64,000 nt of DNA from Caenorhabditis elegans (Eukaryota; Nematoda; Chromadorea; Rhabditida; Rhabditidae), in assembly GCF_000002985.6 (NCBI RefSeq), contig NC_003279.8, positions 2,232,001 through 2,296,000 on the forward strand. Reading direction: 5' to 3'. Below the pieces are notes generated by a model. It was not told the DNA's origin. It did not search any database and saw only the letters and a program-made list of their open reading frames with translations. The position numbers and the translations under genes are program-made. Positions 1 to 10,229 of the stretch are shown here, one piece after another. Within the stretch, counting starts at the first letter, position 1, and every line of letters starts with the position of its first letter.

Positions 1-845
1 TTTTTGGAGCCTCCTGAAAACTTTTTGGAAACTTCAGAAAATTTGAAATAATTTCTCAACCTTTTGGAAACTCCCGAAATATTCGAGAAAATTCTGGAAA
101 CTTCTGGAAATGTCTAGAAATTTTGAAAAATGCACATTAAACCTTCTGGACCATTTTGCAAATTAAAAAAAAATCTCGAATGATCTGGTATCTATTGGGA
201 ACTTTTGGAAACTGAAAAATTTGACAGCATTTTTGAACCTTTTGGGATCTTTTGAAATATTCAAGAAAATTATTGAACCTTCTGGAAAATTCCGGAAGAT
301 TTAAGAACAATCTAGGAACCTACTGGAACCTTTTGTGAACTTTTAGAAAAATCTAAAAAGTTCTGGAACCGTACGAAAACTTTTAAAATACTCGATAAAT
401 TTCTGGAACCTTTTGAGAACTTCTGGAAAATTTGAAAACAATTTAGGATCATATTGGAACCTTTTGTGAACTTTCAGAAAATTCTTTAAAAAATCTGAAA
501 ACTTCTGGAAACTGCTGGAAAATTTGAGAACAATTTAGGAACCTCCTGGAGATTTCTGGAAAATTCGAGAAAATTCTGGAAACTTCTGAAATCTTCTGAA
601 ATATTCTAAAAAAATTCTCAAGCATTTTTAAAACTTCTAAAAAATTTAAAACTTCTGAAATAATCTGGAACCTTTTGGAAATATCTAGAAATTTCGAAAA
701 ACAACATAAAATTTTCTGGGCCATTTTAGAGCACTAGAAAAAAAATCTGGAATGTTTTGGAACTTGGTGGAAAATTTGAGAACATTTCGGAGCTTTCTGG
801 AAGCTTCTACCACGGCATATCAAGATCTCCTGTAATTCCCACTTA
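1..845. repeat. AT-rich diverged TTCTGGAA / GGAACCTTTTG repeat tract
   Basis: Positions 1-800 are built from diverged copies of short units such as TTCTGGAAAC, GGAACCTTTTGGAA and ATTTGAGAAAATTCTGG. Spacing is irregular and there is no intact long unit. Open frames here are low complexity (Phe, Ile, Ser) and I see no coding signal. If the exon at 846-1005 is real, this tract would be part of its downstream intron. Confidence 0.7.
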
Positions 846-1005
846 CTCAAAATCAAACCCATCCAGCACATGATCCTCCCGAATCTTATTCTTTGTCACC
901 AGAACCGCCGCCGCCGAAGTTCTATACCCAATGCCGACTTGCAAACTTGAAACGTTTTGCACGAATAGGAGACCGACTTTTATTGTTCGACGAGCCTGGC
1001 AGTTT
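846..1005 (-). CDS. Candidate internal exon of an unidentified gene running off the left edge
   Basis: The minus strand has an open frame of about 53 residues between a possible acceptor (TATCCAG) near 1006 and a strong donor, GA|GTAAGTGGG, near 845. Key stretches are ILANCQARRTIKVGLLFVQN, then VGIGYRTSAAAVLVTKNKIR, then EDHVLDGFDF. Composition is balanced and unlike the surrounding repeats. There is an upstream stop in frame just before the acceptor, so earlier exons are needed, but I could not find one between 1006 and 1345. The acceptor is weak. I do not recognise the family. It could be an internal exon of a gene mostly left of the window or a gene remnant. Confidence 0.4.
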
Positions 1006-1259
1006 GCCAATATCTGGATATCAGATTGTTATTTGAACTTTTGAGACTTTTGAGACTAACCAAAAATGGAGTGAATATGAAGAGTCGTAGAAATAACATT
1101 AAAAGAAGCTTGCCCAATGATAAGCTCAACTTATGAAGAGCGAAGAAAAGAGACAAGAAGCCATAAATTCAACTTTATTCCTATTAATCATCATGTTCTT
1201 AGAGTAGGCTATATGCAATAATATAATGATTATTATGTCAGCAGCTCTTCAAGGAATCC

Positions 1260-1340
1260 TTTTCATGGCTCAGGAGGCTCAGAAGCTCAGAAGTCCGTTC
1301 TGAGTAAAGAATCACGTCATCAAGGGGCATTGAAAGGTTA
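1260..1340 (-). other. Doubtful small open frame with downstream AATAAA
   Basis: A minus-strand ATG near 1331 opens about 30 codons (starts MPLDDVILYSERTSELL, ends DSLKSC) and stops near 1241. An AATAAA follows on the same strand near 1175. The block 1030-1340 is not repetitive. It could be a terminal exon or a chance frame. I see no donor or a convincing acceptor. Confidence 0.15.
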
Positions 1341-1344
1341 AAAC

Positions 1345-1690
1345 TGCTGATATGATGCCGGAATTAAAATTTTCCGACAAATCGGCAACTCGACAAATTT
1401 CCGAAATTAAAAATTTCCAGCAAATCGGCAAACCGGCTGGAATTGAACATTTCCGGCAAATCGGCAACTCGACAAATTTCCGAAATTAAAAATTTCCAGC
1501 AAATCGGCAAACCGGAAAATTGCCGGAATTGAACATTTCCGGCAAATCGGCAACTCGGCAAATTTCCGAAATTAAAAAATTTCAGCAAATTGGCAAACCG
1601 GAAAATTGCCGGAATTGAACATTTCCGGCAAATCGGCAAACCGGCAAATTGCCTAATTTGTCGACAAAAAATTGCCGAACGGGAATCGCC
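1345..1690. repeat. CGGCAAATTGCCG-type repeat cluster
   Basis: Diverged tandem copies of a roughly 18-22 bp unit with the core GGCAAATCGGCAAACCGGCAA alternate with TTCCGG and AATTGAACATTTCC spacers. The core is partly self-complementary, so open frames appear on both strands (CRFAGL / FRQIGKL peptides). The same family recurs at 9600-9965, 25840-26395, 27595-27975, 31490-32160, 46165-46315, 58255-58980 and 59655-60560. Confidence 0.85.
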
Positions 1691-1777
1691 GGCCACCTCT
1701 GGGTAGAACCAGTACTTAAAAAAAGAAAAGTATTCAAAAAATTCCATGTTCAATGTATTTATTCTAGTAGTAATCAA

Positions 1778-1855
1778 TCAAATCGCAATTTTTGTGGAGA
1801 CCGTGGTGGCGGGAGCTTGAACGTTGTTGATTGGAGAAACCAGGGAGATGTTCAA
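1778..1855 (-). CDS. Possible alternative last exon of the MSP-domain gene
   Basis: Just past the MSP stop codon, a 45-bp segment (1900-1856) begins GCATAA after AAG and ends ATATTCCAG. If spliced as a GC-AG intron, it removes the stop and joins, in phase, a 26-codon exon coding LNISLVSPINNVQAPATTV then STKIAI and TGA. A second AATAAA sits at about 1758-1763. The 45-bp size is normal for worm introns; the GC donor is a rare but known class. This may be an alternative tail or a chance frame. Confidence 0.4.
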   Translation of the reverse strand: MNISLVSPINNVQAPATTVSTKIAI

Positions 1856-1894
1856 CTGGAATATTGATTTTATTGATTTTCAAGATTTTTGAAT

Positions 1895-2737
1895 TTATGC
1901 CTTGGTGTAAAGACGCTCCAACGGCCACTCATTGTACGATCGCTTCCAAAGAGCTCGGGCAATTGTACGCGATTCCTGGAAATTTTTAAAATTTTTTCTA
2001 AAAATTTTTGGGCGATATTTTCTCCTCTGCCTCGGCCACACCACAAAATCTCACCTTCTCACTAGTCGGCTGAATTTCATCAGGAACTCTCAGACACTCG
2101 ACGGCCAACTTCAACCGCTTCTGAGTGTACTCTCCGTATGCCAGTGGCCAATCGTCCGACGACATCAGAAACAGTTTGATGACTTTTTTCTCGCCGGGCT
2201 TCAGGATTCCACACGACGAGTCGACTTTGAAGATCTTTTCCTGGAAGGTAGGTAGGTAGGTTAGGCGTCGATTTTTGAAGAACAAAACTTCCTTACTCTT
2301 GCCTTGATGTTGTATGCAACAGTATGCGGATCACGATTTGCAACAAAGAATCGGACGTAAAGTGGAGTACGGTATTCGTTTTGCGAGTAGAAGAACAGCC
2401 ATCTGGAAGTTACAGATTTTATTGTAGGCAGGTACATTTTCATGCCTAGGCAGGCGCAGTTTGCTTGCCTACCCCAGGCCTACCTTGCGCCTGCTTGCCT
2501 ACTTTATGCCTACGTACTTATTTATGCATGTCTACCTATACACCGATCTCACACCTGGCGCCTTGCTTGCCAATTCCAAAGCTGCCTATCTACGCGCCTA
2601 CATGCCTACCTGTCTCCTCAATCTTAGCTGCCTACATGCCTACCTGCTTGCGTGTCTGTCTCACGCCTGCCTACCTGCCTAACATACCTGGGATAAACGA
2701 CAAGATCCTGATCAGGGGACGTGCATTTCATTTGCAT
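1895..2737 (-). CDS. MSP-domain protein (major sperm protein fold), about 140 aa
   Basis: Four exons on the minus strand: 2737-2688, 2402-2297, 2240-2055, 1975-1895. Phases fit at every junction and give 140 residues. The chain shows the MSP-domain order: LVVYP, then a strand with TPLYVRFFVANRDPHTVAYN, then KIFKVDSSCGILKPGEKKV, then LFLMSSDDW and LAVECLRVPDEIQP. The family is an immunoglobulin-like fold used in nematode sperm cytoskeleton and in VAP-type adaptors; which role applies here cannot be told from sequence. The start is the first in-frame ATG (2737); a second ATG follows two codons later. The exon at 3503-3590 could add an N-terminal extension in frame. AATAAA lies at 1869-1874 on this strand. 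An alternative C-terminus through a GC-AG intron is described separately. Confidence 0.8.
2440..2690 (+). repeat. CCTACCTGCCTA / TAGGCAGG degenerate repeat
   Basis: This block inside the first MSP-gene intron is made of variants of GCCTACCTGCCTACTT. Related TAGGCAGGC stretches occur at 3060-3490 and 4200-4470. The unit resembles a degenerate telomere motif (TTAGGC) with added GG but is not a clean copy. The open frames through it code repeated ACLPAYL-type peptides and are not genes. Confidence 0.75.
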
Positions 2738-3502
2738 GGTTGTAACTTCCGCCGATGTTAGCACATTTTTTTCTGAAACTTCCTTTTAGTCTTCCGATTA
2801 TTGTAGAATCGACCAGAAACTCACCATTTCCCGCAATTTGTGCCATTTTTTGATTTGTCTAGCTTGAGTTTTTGTCCAGAAAAGAAAACGGAGTTCGAAT
2901 AAGTCGAAATGATTGGATTTGCAAATTTTTTATTGTAAAAACTGATTATTTTCTCAAATTTTTGGCAAGAAAACAAGTGCCACAATTTCACGCAAAATTT
3001 GTATTTTTCAAAATTATTTTCCAAAATTTGAAATAAAAATTGCATCGCGACTGAGCGTGAACTAACTGATAGCTTAAGCTTTTAACTTGCTGTGTAGGCA
3101 CAAAATACCTGCATGTGTGCCTATACAAGTACCTAGCCAGGCAGGCTAAGATAGGTGCATATGCAGACAGGCAAATAGAATGAGTTGGAGGCAGGCAATC
3201 ATCAGGCAAGCAGATGGGTAGTCACTTTGTTGAGCATGTTGTCAGGCAGGCGTACATCAGAATTGCCTAGTACGTAGGCGGCAGGCCGTAGATGACCAGA
3301 TAAATATTATCAGGCCTAAAGTCAGGCCGGTAGGCAGGCAAACATTTAATAGGTGCATCTGGTAGTCATGTGGTAGGCACATAGTGAGGCGTGAGAACGT
3401 GCCTGTCTACAATGGAAAATTGTGTTTTCGCTAAATGAGAATCTTGAAGGCATAAGGCAGGCAGTAGGCATGTACACTTTTAAGCTGTAGCCGACAACAA
3501 AC

Positions 3503-3590
3503 GAGGCTCATTTCTAATGTCATCTTCGTCCCTCCAGAGATAAGCCGCGAAGTTCAAATTTTGGACAACTGTAGAATCATAGCTTAAAAT
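3503..3590 (-). other. Candidate 5' exon of the MSP gene (or trans-splice site)
   Basis: A TTTATTGCAG acceptor at 3591 opens an 88-bp exon ending at a GTTTGT donor (3502). Its frame is open (ILSYDSTVVQNLNFAAYLW, RDEDDIRNEP) and joins in phase to the MSP exon at 2772. It has no in-frame ATG. It lies only about 30 bp past the phosphatase AATAAA at 3619-3624. Readings: 5' leader exon reached by spliced-leader trans-splicing, or a coding exon of a longer product. Confidence 0.4.
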
Positions 3591-3618
3591 CTGCAATAAA
3601 CGGGCTTTCACAAAATAC

Positions 3619-3624
3619 TTTATT
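3619..3624 (-). terminator. AATAAA polyadenylation signal of the phosphatase gene
   Basis: AATAAA on the minus strand, 17 bases past the phosphatase stop codon (3641-3643). A splice acceptor (TTTATTGCAG) follows about 30 bases later. Confidence 0.65.
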
Positions 3625-3640
3625 TCACATTTCAATAAAT

Positions 3641-6600
3641 TCAGACCATTACAGAAAAACTCTTCTTGTCCTCTTCCTTCACATCCTTCTTTGCTGCACC
3701 TCTTCTCTTATCCCCTCTTCTCGGCCTATCCTCCGACTTCGGCTTTTTGGCATTTTCTTTTTGGATCTTTTTCAACTGCTCCTGAAACTTCTGACGTTCC
3801 TCGTACTCCTTATTCACATCATTATCCCAAAGTGCCTTATCCTTCTGTTGCTTCTCTCTATAACCCGGATTCTTCTCATCAAACTCTTTGCGCTTCTCCC
3901 CCAAATACTCCTCCAAGTTGTTTCCATCCTCCTTAAACTTCTTCTTCTTCGCCGCAAGCAGTTCCGGGTCCTTCTCGTCCTTTTTGAGATAAGGCTCGTA
4001 ATAGTCCGTCTGGAGTTTGTCGTAATAATAGTGAAGAGCATTGTAGTTGTCCCAGAAGAGTACACCGGCTTTTTCCATCAAGGCTTTTGTGATGCAGAGG
4101 AGCATGTAGATCAGTTGCTGCTCAGTTTGAACTGCGCCGTAACGGCAAGCACGAACGGGATCCACAACTGAAAAAGGAAACTACAAACTTCAAACTACAA
4201 CGAAAATTTAGTCTAGTAGGCAGGCATACAGGCATGAAATAGTAGCAGGCAGGAGAGCAGGTGATAGGTAGGTACGAATGTAGTACTAAGGCCTGCCTAT
4301 GATGTGCCTACTTTTAAAGTATAACCCATGTACCTGTTAACAAATTTATAGAACATTCCTAGTAGGTCAGCGCGTAGGCCTGCAGGCAAGGGACAGAACG
4401 TATAAAAACGTAACTACTTATCAAAAACGATTATGCCATGCCTACAAGCCTGCCTACAATGTGCCTACTACTGAAGAAAATGTCTAATTTTCAGAATTCG
4501 AAACAAGCTTGAAGTAGAGGTACAATACTAGCTGAAACTTTTTAAATTTCTCTTTCCGCCTTACCCAATGCCATATCCGATACCTCTTGCTTCGAGCACA
4601 ACTGAATACCATACTTGATAGCGACAAGTGTTCCTGTACGTCCAACACCAACCGAGCAGTGCACCAGTACGTTTGTCTTGAAACTTTCACAGTATTTGAT
4701 AATGTCAAGAGCAGTGTGTGGCTCCGCTGGTGCTCCGTGATCAGGCCATCCAGAGAACGCGAGAATCTTGACTGGGAATGGGACTTTCATTCTGCAAATT
4801 ATAACCTAGTATTTTCAAAGTCTAGGGTACGACTTACAAGACTTTGTTGTTGTGGAACTCGATTGTGTACACCTTGGCCGTCTGCTTATCAGTGAATTGG
4901 TCCAAGTTCTCCTCGACAGAAACGGTTTTCACAGTGTATCTGCCAAACTTCATTTCACCTTTGACTTCTGTTGAGTAGTACTCGGCACACTTGTTCTCTG
5001 AAAAAATCGTTAATTGAAGAAGGCCGCCTGCCCTGAAGCCCGAACCTCCGTCTTCCTTAAACTGGCACAACTGAGCAACAACTCCCGTTCTGTACTCCTC
5101 AATCATTCCCCAAAACTTCTCACGAGTATCCTTCTTCGGAACAATTGGCTTCTTCGACACCTTCTCCCCACTCTTTCTCTTTTCCGCATTCTTCTTCTCT
5201 TCTTGAACATGTTCAGTGCCGTCCATTGGACCCTGAATCGTTGAGTTTAACTAGAATTCTACAAAGAAATTAGCTCACCTGTGTCATAATCCATTTGACG
5301 CCGTCAATTTCCATCAGATTCGCATTAATAAAACGATCGTTGTTGAAGTCGACAAGTTTTGGCATGGTTTGAGGGTAGCAAATGAACATTTGCTTTCTGG
5401 AATAAAAGGATTGGTAAGGGAAGGTAACACCTCCCTGCCTAGGTGCCTTTTTGGGCTTAAACTCTCAAAGTCGCAGTTTAGATTCTCGCATTTTAAATTT
5501 TTTGCAAGTTCATTTTTTTAGTAACCAAAAGCTATATTAAACACCTTCATAATTAATTGTCACACCGTTTTGGCTGGAACTCCAAGTCACTTTGTAGGCA
5601 AGGTAGGCGGCAGGCAGGCAGGCAGACTCAACGTGAATTCTAACATACCTTCTCTCTGAAACATCCTTCTCCAATAGATTACCCGTTTTCTTCTTACACA
5701 TTTCATATCCATGCTCAAAATACTCATGGAAAAATTCTCCCGCAGTCCTGTGTAGCTTTCTATCGGCACCGATAGAATTTACGACATTATCCACCATAGC
5801 GAATGCCATGTCTGATGTGACCACAACTAAAAAATATTTGAATACACTAAAAAAGCCACAGATTATCTTACCTTCCGGCTCAGGCTTGGGTTCTGGCTGC
5901 TCAACAACTTTTGGCTTATCATCATCAATTTTACTTTCTGGCCCCGTTGTCGTGGTAGTTGCTATGCTCACAGTTGGATCCTCCTTTGGTTCCTTTCTCA
6001 TGCACTTCAAATACAACAGAATCACAAGAATGATCAGAACGACAACAACAGCTCCTCTGCAAAATTTCAAATTAGAAAAGTCAGTTCCCTCCTACCCAAA
6101 ACTTACATGATAATCCATAGCATACTTCCAGAAGATTCCTCCTCACTAGCTTCTGTTGTTGATGGAGCAATTGATGGAGCATTCTGAGCAGCAGATGGAG
6201 CTGGAGTTAGAGAAGCTGCACTTGATGGAGGCTGAGGAGCTGGTGGAGGATTCGGTGGAGGTGGTGGAGGCAGTGTTGACAGAGGTTGAGAATTGGATGC
6301 GTACTGGAGGAAGAAGGTATCCAAAGCTTGAAGTGATGCTGGAGCTGATTTGAAGTTGTACTTTGAAAAGTCGAGATCCAACTTGGCAAGAGCATCCAAA
6401 GCACTGACGATTGCTCCGAACTTGGTAGGATTCAATGCGGCGACTGCTTTGTGCATTGCTTGAATGTCAAATCCAGTGAGTCCAACAAATTTGGCAGCTT
6501 CTTCAAAGATCTTCTTATTGCTTGCAAAACCCACTGTATCCCGCTTTCTTCTGGATCCTTGAGCTCCACCAATTGCAGTAACAAAAGCTTTGACTCCATC

Positions 6601-9071
6601 AAGTGTCTTTTTCAGAGCATCCCTTAGACCATTCAACTTATTGATTTCCGCGACGTTCTCAGAACTCAGGGCCTTTGCAGCTGCTTCTTGTATCTCAGTG
6701 AAGTCCCCTTTCAAAGCATCTAAGGATCCACGAATCTGCATCAATTTGTTGATTTGAGTCAATCCTCTGACAGCCAACGCCAAATCTTTTACAGTGTTCT
6801 GAGAATCAGTGAATGAAGTCTTCAGAGCCAATGCTTCTCGTCCATCGGCACTCTTCATAGACTGACCCGACTTTTGAAGAATCTCCAAGTGTTGCCGAGA
6901 ATCAGAAACTATTTTGCTGATTGTTTTTGCACTGTCCAATGTAGACTTCGAGACGTTTTTAATCTTCTGAATGACATCTAAAGCATTAGATACAACTGGT
7001 TCCTTCTCTGTGATGTTGTTCAGGCAGTCAAAGAATTCCGAATCACTCTGGTTAACCGTTCTATAATGTTCATCAATTTCAGGTAAATTGTTTTCAAAAG
7101 TCGAAATAAATTTGGAAATGCTACCTATCGACCCAGAAAGAGAAGCAAGATCTGACTGAAGAAGCTTCAGATATTCTTTGGTCTCGTTAAACGTCGGTTC
7201 TTCTATCATCTTTTTGATAACCACTCGTCCATCAGCAGCTGAAGCAGGTGTGATACTAAGGATGTTCTTAAATCGAGACATATTTGTCAGAGAGCTGAGA
7301 TAACTGAACGACGGTAGATTCTTGACTGCTTCATTTAGCTGGTTCATCGAGTTGAAAGCAGCTTCCAAATGATTCAGATTGTTTGCCAGCATTGTTTTTC
7401 CCTTATCACACACCAACATAGCATTGATGACTTGTACCGGAACAGTTGAATCCATGACTGAGTTGGCCAAGAAATACTGTAGATTCGTCACTTCTCCAAA
7501 TGATTTCTTCTTCGGTTCATCCGACATCGGTTTCCACCATTTTTCAGCAAGCCCAAGTGCACTTTTTAAAGTATCAAAATATTGAAAGGCAGTTTTCAGA
7601 TTTTTAATGACCACCGAACTATTACCAATCCTATCCGCAATCCAATCTTGTTGAAAGACCAGTGACAGTTGTTCCAAATCATTTGAACCACCGGGTAAAC
7701 CAATCGCGTAAACAAGTGAAAGATCCACTAACTCGGTGTGACTTCTAATCAGCTTTTGGAGTGTTTTGAAGACAGGAAGAGACGACTTGGAGATCAAAAC
7801 GTACTCGTCAACACTCTTGAAGCTTGCGGTCATTAAGTCTAGTTGACCAAAGTTCACTTTGTTTGCTATTTTCTCCCGGAACGATTGCTCTTTACGGAGC
7901 AACTGCACAAACCCTAATTGATCCACTATCTTCTTAGCATTATGTACAACATCTAACTGCGGGAGAAACTTGGCCACTGAGCCCTCGAGATTTTCAAATT
8001 TGTTTTTGTAATGCCCAAAAGAACTTGTGAAGCGTAAAATATCACTATCACTTAAATTGTCTTTGGGATTATCTTCAATATCTGAAAAAGCGAGTTCTAC
8101 AGATTGTGCATATTTTGATAACCCCTTGTAATTAAAATTGATAGTATTCAACTTTTGAACTTCCTCCAAAAGAGCAGTGTACTCTGATGTTCCATTCCAA
8201 GTCATGAAGTCATTGATGAAAGATCCCTGCCGGATGGTTTCCAAAACAACTAACCGCTGTTCAATTGCAGTAATTTCAGGAGAAGTTTTGAACTTTGATG
8301 GAAGATTCTCCAACTCAGTGATTGCTGTGTCGATGGCTGTTGTGTTCAAGTTGATGACTTCTTGAAGCTTGACTGGTCCCGTGTGAAGGAGCTCAGCAAT
8401 TGCATCGTCCGAGGGGATGGATCCATCAATCAAACCAATTTCCAACGAGATTCCATTGGCGAGACGAGCAAGTGATTTGAAGTTGGGAAGACTGTCGGAT
8501 AGTGTCTTGGCTGAAGAAATAATAAATCTAGTTACGGGTATTTATTGCTACCAGTTTCTCTAACATTGTCACGAGAAGCCACGTTTTGTTTTCATGAGCA
8601 AACTTCAACAGTTAAAAGTCAAATAGTATTGCGCAATAAAAATAAGATAAATATCATCAAAGGTCATCCAGATTCCACATCAACCAAAACGTGGCAACTC
8701 TTTTATTTCTAAGTTATATTTCAATTTCTTCAGCGTGCAACTAGAATTTTAAAAACAACTCCACGAAGTAGATGACGTGGAAGCAAGCAGAAACGTATAG
8801 CATTTCAATAGCATTCATTATAAAAAACTAACGAAACTTATAAGGCCTTAAAATCAGTAAGCTCCGCGATCTATCAAGAAAGCGCATAAAAATCCAATAA
8901 TATTTATTTGAACGCGCTCAATATTAATTACAAGAAATTACCTGAAGCTGCTCGATTAAAGCGGCGAGCAAAACGAGAATCCTTGTTGAATACTGACGAA
9001 TGTGTAGCTGATGTAGCATTGACAATCAGGAAAATCCATAAAATTGGTATTCCAAATGCAAACAACTGCAT
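3641..9071 (-). CDS. Receptor-type protein tyrosine phosphatase with WSN extracellular region, 1371 aa
   Basis: Nine coding exons: 9071-8942, 8510-6107, 6056-5872, 5826-5649, 5396-5279, 5232-5046, 4997-4838, 4791-4565, 4167-3641. All phases join. A 5'UTR intron (9129-9082) precedes the ATG. Residues 1-22 are a signal peptide (FGIPILWIFLIVNATSA). From about 45 the sequence matches the nematode WSN domain (SDSLPNFKSLARLANGISLE), followed by roughly 700 helical extracellular residues and a Pro-rich stalk. One membrane helix lies near 840-866 (GAVVVVLIILVILLYLKC). The cytoplasmic PTP domain has WPDHGAP (about 1136), the P-loop HCSVGVGRTGT with Cys near 1166, and the Q-loop AVQTEQQ, so it is probably active. 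It ends in a Lys/Glu-rich tail. The usual KNRY substrate loop is not recognisable. Ligand and substrate are unknown. Confidence 0.9.
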
Positions 9072-10229
9072 TATGATACAGCTGAAACGAGAAATTGTCG
9101 ATTTCACAACACAAAGAAAAAGAACTTACCTGAGTATTAGTTTTCTATTCAGAAAACTCCAAAGCTGGTACTGATTGAAGTTCAGTTTTGATTTTTGTAC
9201 AGATTGAAGAGATTGATAAGAAAGTAGGGCAGGACGAAAAGGGCAAGGATGTCACGGAAAATATTTTAATAATGGAAAACCAAGGATTAGTTTTATTTTC
9301 CACGTAAATTGTTTGTTTCGAGAAAGTTCCATGGGGAATGCAAAAGTCAAAAGTCATAAACACGTGTGAAATATTTATTCATTGAAATGTTTTAAAGTTT
9401 CTGATTTTATTGGAATAAAGTTCATTGAATGAACCGTTCAGATCCATATATTCCAAATTTAACAAAAAATCCCTTTTTTTGAATTTCCCGCCAACGTCGA
9501 GCTATCTTGGAGCTGCTGAATCGTTCGATTGCAAATCAGCCAACCTGGATAAATTTTTTACCCATCTAGGAGCTGAACAAGGGATGGGCAGCAAACGATT
9601 TTTCTGGGAAATAGGCAAACCGGCAAATTGCCAAAATTAAAAAATTCCAGCAAATCAGCAAACCGGAAAAGTGCCAAAATTACAAAATTCCAGCAAATTG
9701 GCAAATCGGCAAAGTATCAAAATTAAAATTTTCAGCAAATTGGCAAACCAGAAAAATGCCGGAATTTAACATTTCCGGCAGATCGGCAAACCAGAAAACT
9801 GCCAAAATTGTTTGATTGAACATATCCGGCAAACTGGCAAACCGGCAAATTGCCAAAAGTAAAAAATTCCAGCAAATTTCAAACCGGAAAAATGCCGGAA
9901 TTGAACATTTCCGGCAAAAAGGCATACCGGCAAGTTGCCGATTTGCCGAACCGCAATTGCCGTAAAATAATATGAGTTGTATAATTCTTGGTCCGTTTTT
10001 CAGTGAGTAACTAAACTGGTGGCCGAGTTTCTCTTTTCTGGGCCACTTGCCAAAAACCAACCTGAATACACGATAATAGAATTCAACTTTGATCCCTTCA
10101 CTTCCGCTTTACATTTTTTTTTCTATATTTTGACACAAGCATATGTAAATTCAATTTCAACGGAGCAAAAGCGGGGGTCCTCCAATTCTTCTCTCTTTTC
10201 GTCATAACTTCTTCCTCTCTGACATACGT
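9072..10229. promoter_or_regulatory. Divergent intergenic region between phosphatase and channel genes
   Basis: The first 60 bp hold the phosphatase 5'UTR intron, with donor CAG|GTAAGTTC at 9129 and its leader exon to the right. 9140-9590 is non-repetitive and is the likely shared or phosphatase promoter. 9600-9965 is a CGGCAAATTGCCG-type repeat cluster. 9990-10229 leads into the channel ATG. No specific factor site can be named. Confidence 0.5.

Noticed and set aside
2442..2761. Plus-strand frames with ACLPAYL repeats
   Set aside because: Low-complexity translation of the CCTACCTGCCTA repeat inside an MSP-gene intron.
6156..6404. Small frames opposite the phosphatase Pro-rich stalk
   Set aside because: Shadows of the long phosphatase exon, whose frame is supported by the WSN match and by in-phase splicing.
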